From positions 1 through 46,663 of the forward strand of contig JAHDSC010000067.1 in the NCBI GenBank assembly GCA_018432925.1: DNA of 46,663 nt. Reading direction: 5' to 3'. Below the pieces are notes generated by a model, which worked only from the letters and a program-made list of their open reading frames with translations, did not search any database and was not told where the DNA came from. This document shows positions 28,317 through 37,604 of this stretch, piece by piece. The stretch comes from Desulfobacterales bacterium. Its GTDB lineage: Bacteria > Desulfobacterota > Desulfobacteria > Desulfobacterales > JAHDSC01. The position numbers and the translations under genes are program-made. The first letter of the stretch is position 1. Each line of letters opens with the position of its first letter.

Positions 28317-30332
28317 CTATCGGCCAAACGGCAGATCTCTGATCAATTGCTTTGCCTTTTCCTCCATGGATTTTTTTAAATCTTCCTTTTCGATGGCTCC
28401 CTCTTTGATTTGTTGCTTAAGTTCAGGCAGCACCTCTTTAATGTCCTGCTTTAAAATTCCTTTGAGATCCGGACGGAAGGTGGGAGAGGAAAAAGTTCCA
28501 GTCACCTGCACTGGAACCATTATTCCGACGCGTTCCATGCTGTCCGCCTGTCCCTTGAGAGTTGCCACAAATTTTGGTTCCATCCGCAGATCCAGTATCT
28601 CGCTAACGAGATCTGCCTTGCCGTTTGCCGTCACCCTGAGAAGAGGGGACATGAGTGTCGCGTTGGTGGTGTTCACGACCCCATCCGTGATGGTAAATGG
28701 AAAATTAAGCTCACTGAAATCCGTGCGGATCTCTTCAGCGCCCTTTTCGGCTAGACCGAAGGCAACCTTTACATTGCGAACCATGCCGGCCAAATCGATT
28801 CCCTTGATGGCCCCATCATTAAACAGAAGGTTTCCGCTACCGTTCAGGCTTTTTTTTATCCGATCCGCTTCATCCCCCGTCACGTTGAGTTCTACCTGGG
28901 CCTTTGCGTTCCCTTCCAGGCAGTCTTTGTCCAATACATCGTTCAAAAGCGGTCGCGCCTGAATTCCGTCGGCCTGAAGGCTTATACGGCTTCTTGGGTC
29001 ATCCTGCCGAACATCAAAGGCACCTTTGGCGGAAAGGGTGCCCTGATACAGGTTCAAAGTAATGGGATCCAAGTCAAAGAGTCCTTTTTTTCCGGAAATT
29101 TTCAGATGTACTCCCTGAATCCGCGCTTTTGCAATCTTAAGCTCTCCGAGTTTCACGTCACCATCCAAAACGATTCGTCGCAACGGTGTGTAATCCATTT
29201 TTTTCAGTTCAGAATTTGATGGTTCGGCTTTTTCCGTTTTCTCAGCTGGTTTTGTTTCGCTGGAAGGCGGCAAGTAACGATCCGCATCAATCCTGTCCAG
29301 ATTAAAATCAAAGATCACTGCGGGTTTTGATAGGTCCTTGACATCAAAGGAAAAATCTGCCTTGGAATCATCGATTTCCAACATTCCATCTAAAAGCGAT
29401 ATTTGCTGGAGGTCTCCTTTCAGCCTGGTTCGGAACGCAATTCGCCCAAATGCCTTCGGATCAGCCGTAACTATAGGAAATTTCTCCCCAAGATTATCTG
29501 CCAGTTCACGTGGAGAAAATGGAGAGATATCCACGGCCATGTCGAACTGAAGGCGGGATATTGGATCGACAATTCGGCCTTTCAAATTCATCGCAAGATG
29601 ATCTACCGCTTTTAAGGAAAGATCCAATGGGATGGTTCCCTTGCCTATATCCTTTCCCATCGGCCCGATATGACCGGTCAAGGATAACGGATGATTTTCA
29701 ACACGGGCAAAAAAATCAAGGTGAACGGGTTGATCCAGTGAAATATCCTTTAGGTGGAGACGCATATCGGAAACTTTTTTGCGTTCGTTTTTGGCGTGAT
29801 CGATCCACAGAACAGATCCATCGGATACCTCGAATTCCCCTACCGAGAGGGCTTTGAGCGGAAGTCCTTCAAAGGAATTGCCTGTCTTCGGAATCTCCCT
29901 CTGAGTTTCGGAAGGCAATTCTTTCAATGTTTTTTCTTTAAATTCCCAGTTCACTCGACCGTCCCTGGTCTTTTCCAGCACCACCTGAGCTCCTTGTACC
30001 ACAAAGCGCTTGATCTGTATGTCTTTTGAAAGCAGCGGAAGCAGCTTTACCCTGACATCAAAGGAATGAATGGATACGAAGTCTTTTTCCTCGAAACCCG
30101 AAGGGTTTCCTAATTTTAAATCGTTGAATGATAAGCCCGCCCAAGGAAACAGGGAAAATTTAAGATCTCCGCCCAGACTGAAAGGCCTGCCAACAGCTTC
30201 CGATACACGTTTTTCAATATGAGGCTTGTATTGTTGAACATCCACAAACATGGGAATAACAAGAAGGGCTAACACGATAATCAGGATCAGACCTCCTGCA
30301 AGAATCAATATCCATTTGAAAAATTTCATCAT
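28317..30332 (-). CDS. AsmA-family inner-membrane-anchored envelope protein
   Basis: The 671-residue protein has one N-terminal membrane anchor (residues 5-30, FFKWILILAGGLILIIVLALLVI). An AsmA-type periplasmic body follows (PFSLGGDLKFSLFPWAGLSFNDLKLGN), with a conserved C-terminal AsmA region (NLLFNDGAIKGIDLAGMVRNVKVAF and TITDGVVNTTNATLMSPLLRVTANGKADLV). A Pro/Glu/Lys-rich linker interrupts the middle (SSETKPAEKTEKAEPSNSE). AsmA-like proteins are thought to move phospholipid to the outer membrane. GGGAGG before MMKFF supports the start. The gene is bracketed by the two sigma-54 small-RNA modules, and its own start could pair partly with their seeds. Confidence 0.85.
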   Translation of the reverse strand: MMKFFKWILILAGGLILIIVLALLVIPMFVDVQQYKPHIEKRVSEAVGRPFSLGGDLKFSLFPWAGLSFNDLKLGNPSGFEEKDFVSIHSFDVRVKLLPLLSKDIQIKRFVVQGAQVVLEKTRDGRVNWEFKEKTLKELPSETQREIPKTGNSFEGLPLKALSVGEFEVSDGSVLWIDHAKNERKKVSDMRLHLKDISLDQPVHLDFFARVENHPLSLTGHIGPMGKDIGKGTIPLDLSLKAVDHLAMNLKGRIVDPISRLQFDMAVDISPFSPRELADNLGEKFPIVTADPKAFGRIAFRTRLKGDLQQISLLDGMLEIDDSKADFSFDVKDLSKPAVIFDFNLDRIDADRYLPPSSETKPAEKTEKAEPSNSELKKMDYTPLRRIVLDGDVKLGELKIAKARIQGVHLKISGKKGLFDLDPITLNLYQGTLSAKGAFDVRQDDPRSRISLQADGIQARPLLNDVLDKDCLEGNAKAQVELNVTGDEADRIKKSLNGSGNLLFNDGAIKGIDLAGMVRNVKVAFGLAEKGAEEIRTDFSELNFPFTITDGVVNTTNATLMSPLLRVTANGKADLVSEILDLRMEPKFVATLKGQADSMERVGIMVPVQVTGTFSSPTFRPDLKGILKQDIKEVLPELKQQIKEGAIEKEDLKKSMEEKAKQLIRDLPFGR

Positions 30333-30573
30333 GGTCCACCTCCCAAGGGGTTAAATGAAGTCTCATCGAAGTTTTGGCATTCATTACGCTTTTTTGCCCG
30401 GGGTCAGCTTCTTAATGGACTGCAAATCCCTATCTCACTCGTTATTCACAAACCGAATCGGCGCCTCCGGGAAGTCCGGGAAATGAAAATCAAAAACCGG
30501 TACGGCGTCAAGAAAATTATCGGAACCAGAATTTTTTTTAAAAATTACCTAAGATCATTAAAACTGCGATTGA

Positions 30574-30652
30574 TAAAATATAAACGGCCAATCGAAAAAT
30601 TTTCGATCAGCCGTTAAGGAGGAAAGCAGATGAAAAAATTATTAGGTTTGTC
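30574..30652 (-). ncRNA. Predicted sigma-54-dependent small RNA, copy 2
   Basis: A transcript of about 79 nt starts near 30652 and ends in a 15-bp hairpin: AACGGCTGATCGAAA pairs with TTTCGATTGGCCGTT through a tandem G-U step, then TTTATATTTTAT. On the plus strand the tandem step becomes C-A mismatches, so minus is the RNA strand. Block 30609-30646 is identical to copy 1 except one pyrimidine change (CTGCTTTCC here, CTGTTTTCC there), and includes the anti-Shine-Dalgarno run TTTCCTCCTTAA and anti-start TTTCAT. The terminator loop sequence differs entirely from copy 1, while base pairing is kept. On the plus strand the block mimics a start for a 25-codon frame (30630-30707), which I regard as the shadow. 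Confidence 0.65.
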
Positions 30653-30661
30653 ATTATTTAT

Positions 30662-30678
30662 AAGCAACATTCTTGCCA
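30662..30678 (-). promoter_or_regulatory. Sigma-54 promoter of small RNA copy 2
   Basis: On the minus strand TGGCAAG-AATG-TTGCTT has GG (30677-30676) and GC (30665-30664) 12 bases apart. A perfect IHF consensus TATCAAATTGTTA lies at 30731-30743, near -85, between promoter and palindromes. The layout equals that of copy 1. Confidence 0.68.
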
Positions 30679-30808
30679 TATTGAACAAAGAAAAACCATC
30701 CGATTGATCGTGTTCAATGAATTGTAATAATATCAAATTGTTAATCCCAATAAAAAATTTTTTGCCGTTTTTTAGTATCCATGATGATATTTTTACTCGA
30801 AGCTATCG

Positions 30809-30824
30809 GTTCAAAATTTTAAAC
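30809..30824. promoter_or_regulatory. Enhancer-like palindrome, copy 2 proximal
   Basis: GTTCAAAATTTTAAAC differs by one base from GTTCAAAATTTTGAAC. It is centred 164 bases upstream of the predicted start of small RNA 2. Confidence 0.6.
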
Positions 30825-30886
30825 GAGTTTTGTTCCAAATTAATGTATCTATTTGGTTTAATTGATTTATAGCGCATAGCTAGCAA

Positions 30887-30902
30887 GTTCAAATTTTTGA
30901 AC
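30887..30902. promoter_or_regulatory. Enhancer-like palindrome, copy 2 distal
   Basis: GTTCAAATTTTTGAAC differs by one base from the perfect palindrome. It is centred at -242 and 78 bases from the proximal site. No supported protein gene lies in 30333-31071. Confidence 0.6.
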
Positions 30903-31071
30903 TCAAAATCCGGTACACGCGCGTGCAGGCATCCGTCGACATAATCATGGTGATTCGCAAGCCGCGTCAAGGATTAATCGCCAAGCTTCGAAGCTTGAGT
31001 AATTAACTCGCCTGCCGATTTCATCTCCGCAAAGGATTTGTTTATAAAAGTCTTTACAGGATATAAACCTT

Positions 31072-31545
31072 TTATTTCGGAAGAACTTGAATTCGATCCC
31101 GCTGCCGAATAATCCGAGACTCCCACTCCGGGTCATCTCTTAGATATATTTCCGCTATTCTATTAAATTCTTTTGCCTGTTCCTTGTTTTCTTTATGGAG
31201 CCACGCTTCTGCCATGTAGAAATAGTTTCGGCCGTTACCGGAATCGATGCTGATTGCCCTCTCCAGCACTCGAATCGCATCATCGGAACGACCTCTTTCC
31301 AAGAGAATTCGACCCTGCTCGGTTAATTCCATGGATGCCAGTGTGCGTGGACTGAGTTGTTTTGAAGCCTGTCCCGACCCCTCCGATTGAACCGGGGGAA
31401 CAGGCGGAGGAGCGGAGGAAATGATTGATATTTTCTGCATGCAACCAATTTGAGACAGCAAACACCCAACCAGAAAAAGGCTACTTATAGTCTTCCGGTT
31501 GGGTGCTTTGGAAGATTGTTTCCGATTCGTTTGCATAATTTTCAC
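31072..31545 (-). CDS. TPR-containing lipoprotein
   Basis: I keep the GTG start at 31545 because GGAGG lies six bases upstream. The 157-residue protein has a basic N-terminus, a hydrophobic segment (ISSLFLVGCLLSQIGC) and a lipobox cysteine, either LVGC or the following QIGC. A proline-rich stretch (APPPVPPV) follows, then about two TPR-like helical repeats (ELTEQGRILLERGRSDDAIRVLERAISIDSGNGRNYFYMAEAWLHKENKEQAKEFNRIAEIYL). It probably tethers partners at the envelope. It starts 26 bases after the PBP1b gene, so the two are likely co-transcribed and functionally linked. Confidence 0.75.
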   Translation of the reverse strand: MKIMQTNRKQSSKAPNRKTISSLFLVGCLLSQIGCMQKISIISSAPPPVPPVQSEGSGQASKQLSPRTLASMELTEQGRILLERGRSDDAIRVLERAISIDSGNGRNYFYMAEAWLHKENKEQAKEFNRIAEIYLRDDPEWESRIIRQRDRIQVLPK

Positions 31546-31570
31546 GAAAATCCTCCGCTTTCATAAGACA

Positions 31571-33895
31571 TCAGAAAGCTTTGAGAAGCTCTTTTAGTTC
31601 TTTGGTAAGATGATGCAATGGTTTCTCTTTTCGATGAAGCGGGCACTGCAAGGTCGGCAGGTTTTCTTCCAGAAAAATTTCCTCAACCGGGTGCGGACAG
31701 CCGTTCGTAACCGCAAGTAGCCCGCTTTCGGAACATACGGTTTTTTGAGTGATTCCTGGAGGCATATTAAACCAGTTTTCCGAAATATGCTGGGGGATAT
31801 TTTTCATTAGATCGGCCCATATAGGCATGGCTGCCTTTGCCCCCGTAGAATAAATCGAATCGCCGTTGTCAAATCCAACCCAAACCAGTGCCAGAATTTC
31901 CGGCGTGTAACCCAAAAACCATGCATCCCGGTAGTTATTTGTCGTACCCGTTTTTCCGGCAACCGGCCCAAATATCCCCTTTTCCGTCAAAGAACGTGCG
32001 GTTCCTTCAGTTATCACACTTCGAAGCATCGAATTCATGATAAAGGCTTTCGCGGGAGAAATCAAACTTTCAACATTCATGTGCCTTTGCTGAAGAATCT
32101 TTCCGTCTTCATCGGTCACCTCACGCAGAGACAAAGGATAAGGAAGGAAACCATCGGCCGCAAAAACACTATAGGCCCGTGCCAGTTCGATGGGTATCAC
32201 TTCAAATGCACCCAATGCCAGAGAGGGATAAGCTTTGATAGGAGTTGAAAAATGAAATGAGGCTGCGGTTTGGACGATATGGTCCATACCGATTTTCATC
32301 GCGAGATCAACGGTGGCCAAGTTATAAGATTTTTTCAAGGCGGTCCTTAAACTGACGCATTTTTCGGAAACCGGCTCAAAGTTTTCCGGTCGCCAGAAAA
32401 CACCATCTATCTGATATGATGCCAGTTCATTGGACAGCAAAGAAGCCGGGGTAAATCGATCGAGCGCACTGCAAAACACAAAAGGTTTGAATAAACTTCC
32501 CGGCTGCCGGCGAGCCTGAATAACCCGGTTGAACTGGCTTTCACGGTAATTTCGGCCACCCACCATGGCTAGAATATATCCCGTTTTTGGTTGCATTACG
32601 ATAATCGCTCCCTGCAGTTTTTGGGATGGGGCCGTTCGTTTGAGAATCGGAATTGATTTTTCCATGCGATCAAGCCCCTTCTCCAGGGCCTTTTCCGCTG
32701 CCGCCTGAACCTGTGTATCCAAGGTTGTGTAAATGGAAAGACCCATACTGGAAAGGGTTTCCGTAGAATAAAGAGCCTCGAGTTGTTGAGAAAGATAATC
32801 GATGAAATAGGGCGCTTTTTTCCCGTAGTCCGTAAAGCCGGATACATTGACCGGCATTTGGACATCCGTTTGAAGCGCATCGTTGGAAAGCCATCCATTC
32901 TTATGCATGGCTTTCAGCACCATGTTTCTCCGATTCAGGCAACGTTTTTCATCAACATACGGGGAGTAGTGATTTGGAGCCCTGATTAAACCTGCAAGAG
33001 TCGCGGCCTCGATCCTTGAGAGCCGGTTGACCGACTTGCCGAAATAGAAGAGGGAGGCTTCGCCCACGCCGTTAATGGAAACCGATCCGTTTTGTCCGAA
33101 ATAAATTTCATTTAAATAAATTTCTAGGATCTCGTCTTTTTTATAGAGAGCTTCAATGATTAGGGAGATGATCATCTCTTTAAGCTTACGAGGTAAGGTT
33201 CGATCCGCTGTCAGAAAATAGTTTTTTGCCAACTGCTGGGTTAAGGTGGATCCTCCCTGACGAAGGGCACCTTGGCGAAGATTGGTGTAAAAGGCTCGCA
33301 GGATTCCCAAAGGATCGATACCAAAGTGCCGATAAAAGCGACTGTCTTCGGCCGCTAAAACCGCAGATATGAGATGCTGAGGAACTTGATCAATTGAAAC
33401 AAGTGTTCGACGTTCCCTCTCCGTCCCGAAGAACAGCATGATTTCCTCAGGTTCCAGCTCCAGGAGCGGTATCGGTTTTTCTGTATCTGCTCTCAGGATG
33501 GATTCGATTCGATTACCCGTAAACCGGATGTTCACCAGAAATCCTTCACGCTCCAAGGAAGGCATCTTAAGGTCATGAAGGAAAAGCAACAGCGAATTTC
33601 CAGAAATTTCAAACTCGCCTTTTTCTCTTGGCTTATGGGGAACTAGGTGGTAACCGAGTTGTCGAAGCTTTTCATCGAAGGAATCTCGGTTAAGTTTTTG
33701 TCCGGGGTACAATATCGTAATATCGGAAAAAACCTTCGAAGGAATGCTCCAGCGTCTGGAAGAAAATCGCTGGTCAATCCGTTCCGAAAGATTCCAGCTG
33801 TAAAGGAATAAAATCGCTATCAGCAAAAAAAAGGCCAAGAAGAGTACTTTTAAAAGCCCTTTCCACTTTATGCGAATTGAAGATTTTCTTTTCAT
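31571..33895 (-). CDS. mrcB: Bifunctional peptidoglycan synthase, PBP1b type
   Basis: I start at ATG 33895 (MKRKSSIRIKWKG); a TTG at 33943 would add 16 residues. A membrane anchor (about 15-35) is followed by a UB2H-like domain (about 65-140), which marks the PBP1b group. The glycosyltransferase GT51 domain has the catalytic Glu in AAEDSRFYRHFG and RQGGSTLTQQLAKN. The transpeptidase domain has the nucleophile Ser in QPGSLFKPFVF, SYN in KKSYNLATVDL and KTGTTNNYRDAWF. The C-terminal tail has two cysteines around a Pro-rich turn. It polymerises glycan strands and cross-links peptides at the membrane. The downstream TPR lipoprotein could be an activator, as LpoB is for enterobacterial PBP1b, though the folds differ. 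Confidence 0.92.
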   Translation of the reverse strand: MKRKSSIRIKWKGLLKVLFLAFFLLIAILFLYSWNLSERIDQRFSSRRWSIPSKVFSDITILYPGQKLNRDSFDEKLRQLGYHLVPHKPREKGEFEISGNSLLLFLHDLKMPSLEREGFLVNIRFTGNRIESILRADTEKPIPLLELEPEEIMLFFGTERERRTLVSIDQVPQHLISAVLAAEDSRFYRHFGIDPLGILRAFYTNLRQGALRQGGSTLTQQLAKNYFLTADRTLPRKLKEMIISLIIEALYKKDEILEIYLNEIYFGQNGSVSINGVGEASLFYFGKSVNRLSRIEAATLAGLIRAPNHYSPYVDEKRCLNRRNMVLKAMHKNGWLSNDALQTDVQMPVNVSGFTDYGKKAPYFIDYLSQQLEALYSTETLSSMGLSIYTTLDTQVQAAAEKALEKGLDRMEKSIPILKRTAPSQKLQGAIIVMQPKTGYILAMVGGRNYRESQFNRVIQARRQPGSLFKPFVFCSALDRFTPASLLSNELASYQIDGVFWRPENFEPVSEKCVSLRTALKKSYNLATVDLAMKIGMDHIVQTAASFHFSTPIKAYPSLALGAFEVIPIELARAYSVFAADGFLPYPLSLREVTDEDGKILQQRHMNVESLISPAKAFIMNSMLRSVITEGTARSLTEKGIFGPVAGKTGTTNNYRDAWFLGYTPEILALVWVGFDNGDSIYSTGAKAAMPIWADLMKNIPQHISENWFNMPPGITQKTVCSESGLLAVTNGCPHPVEEIFLEENLPTLQCPLHRKEKPLHHLTKELKELLKAF

Positions 33896-34188
33896 TGACA
33901 AGCTGTTTCTGGAATCTCCGGGTTTATTTTGATGAGATTGCAAATTTCAAAAGGCTTCAATCTGAATCGAAACCCATTTAAAATCCAAACAGAAAAGGTT
34001 TTTTTCAAGGTATTTTACATATAAGCAAATCGGTTTGCAACCAGAAGAATGGAGATCTGTTTTTGAACCGAAACTGCGAGTCCATCCTCAATGAAACGCT
34101 GAACGGACGAATTGAAAGATCAATGAAAAGTCCTTGTCGTCGAAAATTCTCCGAGATCTGAAGCGCAGAGCTTCAATTTCTTGCGATA

Positions 34189-35442
34189 ATGTTATATACA
34201 GAAACATATTCGTTTGGTTCGATGGCTGGAAATCAACGAAATGGATTGAAAAAATTAAAAATCGTGTTTGCGGTAAGATCACCAGTGGATAAAAAAAAGA
34301 GTTGCCAATACAATTTTGAGCAAGGCCCGATTCGACCGCCGAGTGAGGCGAAAAGCCTGCTGGTCCGTGTAACCCGAAATTGCCCCTGGAATCGTTGTAC
34401 CTTCTGTCCATTATATAAAGACACCAGTTTTTCCATTCGCCCGCTTGCCCATGTAAAAAAAGATATCGATACCGTCAGCAGACATGTTTCAGTCTTGCAA
34501 AAAATGACTTCCAAAGGTGAAAGAATTTATTGGAACCAGCTCGAAGGTAATTTAAAATTTATTGAACCGGATGAAATGCAGGCGTTTTACGTCGCATTGA
34601 ACTGGTTCAACAACGGAATGAAATCTGTATTTCTCCAAGATGCAAACAGCCTTATATTAAAAACCGAAGATCTTGCCGAAATTCTGTTACACCTGAAAAT
34701 CCGATTCCCGATGGTGGAAAGAATAACTTCTTACGCCCGTTCCGATACCCTTGCCCGGATGAATATCGACGACCTGAAACCTCTAAGGGATGCCGGTTTG
34801 AACAGGATTCACATCGGTCTTGAATCAGGATCCGACAAGATTCTTAAAATGGTGAAAAAGGGTGCTACAAAGGCCATACATATTGAAGCAGGGCTCAAGG
34901 TTAAAATGGCGGGGATTGAGATTTCGGAATATTATATTCCCGGATTGGGGGGAAAACATCTGTCAGTGGAAAATGCCGCGGAAACAGCTGACGCAATGAA
35001 TCAAATAAATCCGGATTTCATTCGAATCCGGACGCTTGGCATTCCTCAAAAAACCCCGCTCTCCGAAGATTATAAGGCGGGACGTTTTGAAAAATGCACC
35101 GATCTGATGACGGCCGAAGAGATTTTGCTGTTTATAAACAACTTAACCGGAATAACCAGTGTCATTCAAAGTGATCATATTCTGAATCTTTTTGGTGAAC
35201 TCCAAGGCAGACTACCCGGAGAAAAAGTGTCTATGATGAAAATGATTATCGACTTTCTTGACATGACACCGGAAGATCAATGGCTGTATCAGGCAGGAAG
35301 ACGGTTGGGACTATTTTCCGGACTCGATGATTTGAAAAATCCCCACAGGCTTAAACGCGTGAAAAAGGCATGCATGGAACTCGGTCTTAGTTTGAAAAAT
35401 ATCGATGGATTCATAGAAGCGCAGCGTGCCAAGTTTATTTAA
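34189..35442 (+). CDS. Radical SAM protein with CX4CX2C cluster motif
   Basis: The 417-residue protein has a cluster motif RVTRNCPWNRCTFCPLY near residues 60-76. The spacing is Cys-x4-Cys-x2-Cys, one residue longer than the common CX3CX2C. A B12-independent radical SAM barrel follows (VFLQDANSLILKTEDLAEIL, GLNRIHIGLESGSDKILKMVKKG, YYIPGLGGKHLSVENAAETADAMN), and an uncharacterised C-terminal helical region from about 300. An N-terminal extension of about 50 residues is of doubtful origin; Met12 at 34222 could be the true start. The substrate is unknown. It is divergent from mrcB, with 245 bases between. Confidence 0.8.
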   Translation: MLYTETYSFGSMAGNQRNGLKKLKIVFAVRSPVDKKKSCQYNFEQGPIRPPSEAKSLLVRVTRNCPWNRCTFCPLYKDTSFSIRPLAHVKKDIDTVSRHVSVLQKMTSKGERIYWNQLEGNLKFIEPDEMQAFYVALNWFNNGMKSVFLQDANSLILKTEDLAEILLHLKIRFPMVERITSYARSDTLARMNIDDLKPLRDAGLNRIHIGLESGSDKILKMVKKGATKAIHIEAGLKVKMAGIEISEYYIPGLGGKHLSVENAAETADAMNQINPDFIRIRTLGIPQKTPLSEDYKAGRFEKCTDLMTAEEILLFINNLTGITSVIQSDHILNLFGELQGRLPGEKVSMMKMIIDFLDMTPEDQWLYQAGRRLGLFSGLDDLKNPHRLKRVKKACMELGLSLKNIDGFIEAQRAKFI

Positions 35443-35464
35443 TTTTTCAATATTCAGGTTGAAG

Positions 35465-35490
35465 AGGCAATTTACAGGCGCAAATTGCCT
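35465..35490 (+). other. Hairpin downstream of the radical SAM gene
   Basis: AGGCAATTT (35465-35473) and AAATTGCCT (35482-35490) form a perfect 9-bp inverted repeat with an 8-base loop, 22 bases after the stop codon. There is no T-tract, so it may protect the mRNA end or stop transcription weakly. A second inverted repeat GATTCG/CGAATC follows near 35532-35551. Confidence 0.4.
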
Positions 35491-35617
35491 GCCGCCTGCC
35501 AATAGAGAAATAAAAATGTGAAAGGGCAAACGATTCGATAAGAAACGAATCATTGGCGCAGAAGATCGGAATCATGAGAGTTGTAATTATTCGCAACGGG
35601 GGGAATCTTGATTGAAG

Positions 35618-35863
35618 ATGGAAAAGTATTTTACATTCAATATCACCATTGAGCCGACCGGTCTTGTTGCCAAAGCAAAAAAAGCAGCGGAGGAAAGCGG
35701 GGCAACATTTTCCGGAGATTCAAAAAAAGGTCGTTTTCAAGGAAAAGGTATTGCTGGAAAGTACACGATTGAGGGCGAAACAGTGGGGGTCACCATCACC
35801 CAAAAACCATTTCTTGCCCCCTGGTCACTTATTGAAACCAAAGTCAAAGAGTTTTTTGCCTAA
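35618..35863 (+). CDS. Small conserved-looking protein
   Basis: This 81-residue protein (MEKYFTFNITIEPTGLVAKAKKAAEESGATFSGDS) has alternating strands and one helix and ends ITQKPFLAPWSLIETKVKEFFA. The pattern of a small basic beta domain, then LAPWxxIExKVKEFF, resembles the polyhydroxyalkanoate-granule-region small proteins (PF09650-like) in shape only. A TTG at 35612 with GGGGGG eight bases upstream is an alternative start. Function unknown. Confidence 0.6.
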   Translation: MEKYFTFNITIEPTGLVAKAKKAAEESGATFSGDSKKGRFQGKGIAGKYTIEGETVGVTITQKPFLAPWSLIETKVKEFFA

Positions 35864-35945
35864 AACGAATCCGTCGGAACCCTGTAAAACACCCCTTATG
35901 CATGCATGAAAAGAACTTCGGTTTCCGGTTGAAAGCGATGATGGA

Positions 35946-37604
35946 TCAAACTCCCGCCGATCGGAAAACTTGCTGGATCATCGTTTGGGCTTCTTCCTGT
36001 ATTTGCACAAGATGCGATTTGCCCTGAAAACTCTCTGTATAAATTTTATATATATTTTCGGTGCCCGAAGGACGAGCGGCGAACCATCCGTTTTCGGCAA
36101 CCACCTTGAGTCCCCCGATTTTTTGTTTGTTTCCGGGAGCTTCCGTCAATTTCGACAGGATCTTTTCTCCAGCCAGCGTTGTTACTTTGATATGATTCGG
36201 TGAAAGATTCTGAAGAACGGCTTTTTGTTCCGGCGTCGCGGCGACATCGATTCGTTCATATATCGGGTTCCCAAGCATTTCTACAAGGGTCTGATAATGG
36301 TGTCCCGGGTCATTTCCGGTTTTGGCGGTAATTTCAGCCGATAGCAGATCCATGATAATTCCGTCTTTATCCGTCGTCCACACGGTTCCATTTTTCCGCA
36401 AAAAAGACGCGCCGGCGCTTTCTTCTCCTCCAAATCCATAGGATCCATCGATCAGACCATTCACAAACCATTTAAATCCGACTGGTACCTCGCATAGTTG
36501 TCTTCCGAGGCGCTTTGCCACTCGATCGATCATGCTGCTGCTAACCAGAGTCTTACCTACCATGGCATCCTTTCTCCAACCGGATCGGTTCCGGAAAAGA
36601 TACCAGATGGCCACGGCCAGGTAATGATTCGGATTCATGAGTCCATGGCTGGGGGTAACAATACCGTGCCGATCACCATCCGGATCATTACCGAAGGCGA
36701 TGTCGTATTTATCCTTCAAGCGAATCAAGCGAGCCATGGCATAAGGAGAGGAACAATCCATTCGTATCTGTCCGTCATTATCCAGAGTCATAAAACCGAA
36801 GGTGGGGTCTACTACCTTATTCACTACATTGATATTCAACCGGTATTTTTTTCCAATGGGTTCCCAAAAAGGAAGAGCGGCTCCGCCCATGGGATCAACC
36901 CCGATCTTCAATCCGCAAGACCTTATTGCCTCCATATCCACAATGTTTTCGAGGTCCTCCACGTATGATCCGATATAATCATATTCATGGGTTGTGTCGG
37001 CGACAAGGGATTTTTCATATGGAATTCTTTTAACGTCCCTGCCGTCGTTACTTAAAAGATCATTGGCTCGGTTTTCAATCCACCCGGTTGTCGCAGTGTC
37101 GGCCGGACCACCATGAGATGGATTATATTTAAATCCACCATCTTCGGGAGGATTGTGAGAAGGTGTGATGACGATTCCATCCGCGATCCCGGATATTCTT
37201 TCCCTGTTGTAACCAAGAATGGCATGGGAGATAACCGGTGTCGGTGTATAGCTGAAATTTTTTTGAATCATTACCTCAACACCATTGGCGGCCAAAACCT
37301 CCAACGTCGTTACATAACATGGTTCTGAAAGCGCGTGGGTGTCCATTCCCAGAAATAGCGGGCCATTGATACCATTTGCAGCCCTGTAGTCACAAATTGC
37401 CTGGGCAATTGCAAGGATATGGTTTTCATTAAAACTGTTTTTGAAGGAAGAGCCTCTGTGGCCGGAAGTCCCAAATGAAACCCTCTGTGATTTTTCCGCT
37501 GCATCGGGATATTGTGAATAATAGGCGCTAACCAGCTTCGCGACATTGATCAACATGCTTTTCGGTGCCGGCTTTCCTGCCAACTTATGCGGTTTCATTC
37601 GCAT
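35946..37604 (-). CDS. pgm: Phosphoglucomutase
   Basis: Pgm interconverts glucose-1-phosphate and glucose-6-phosphate, joining the nearby glycogen genes to glycolysis. The 552-residue length matches the bacterial Pgm group. The phosphoserine loop is [24 protein letters not shown], the metal loop [12 protein letters not shown], the sugar-specificity loop [13 protein letters not shown], and the phosphate-binding [16 protein letters not shown] near the C-terminus. GGAGGAAAG lies just before the ATG at 37604; Met3 at 37598 is an alternative start with more usual spacing. Nine bases of this site (GGAGGAAAG) are complementary to the seed of small RNA 2. Confidence 0.93.
   Translation of the reverse strand: MRMKPHKLAGKPAPKSMLINVAKLVSAYYSQYPDAAEKSQRVSFGTSGHRGSSFKNSFNENHILAIAQAICDYRAANGINGPLFLGMDTHALSEPCYVTTLEVLAANGVEVMIQKNFSYTPTPVISHAILGYNRERISGIADGIVITPSHNPPEDGGFKYNPSHGGPADTATTGWIENRANDLLSNDGRDVKRIPYEKSLVADTTHEYDYIGSYVEDLENIVDMEAIRSCGLKIGVDPMGGAALPFWEPIGKKYRLNINVVNKVVDPTFGFMTLDNDGQIRMDCSSPYAMARLIRLKDKYDIAFGNDPDGDRHGIVTPSHGLMNPNHYLAVAIWYLFRNRSGWRKDAMVGKTLVSSSMIDRVAKRLGRQLCEVPVGFKWFVNGLIDGSYGFGGEESAGASFLRKNGTVWTTDKDGIIMDLLSAEITAKTGNDPGHHYQTLVEMLGNPIYERIDVAATPEQKAVLQNLSPNHIKVTTLAGEKILSKLTEAPGNKQKIGGLKVVAENGWFAARPSGTENIYKIYTESFQGKSHLVQIQEEAQTMIQQVFRSAGV

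Noticed and set aside
30630-30707. Plus-strand 25-codon frame MKKLLGLSLFISNILAI, signal-peptide-like
   Set aside because: Same reasoning as its sister: the start-site look is the complement of the RNA seed, and the protein sequence is not conserved beyond seven residues.
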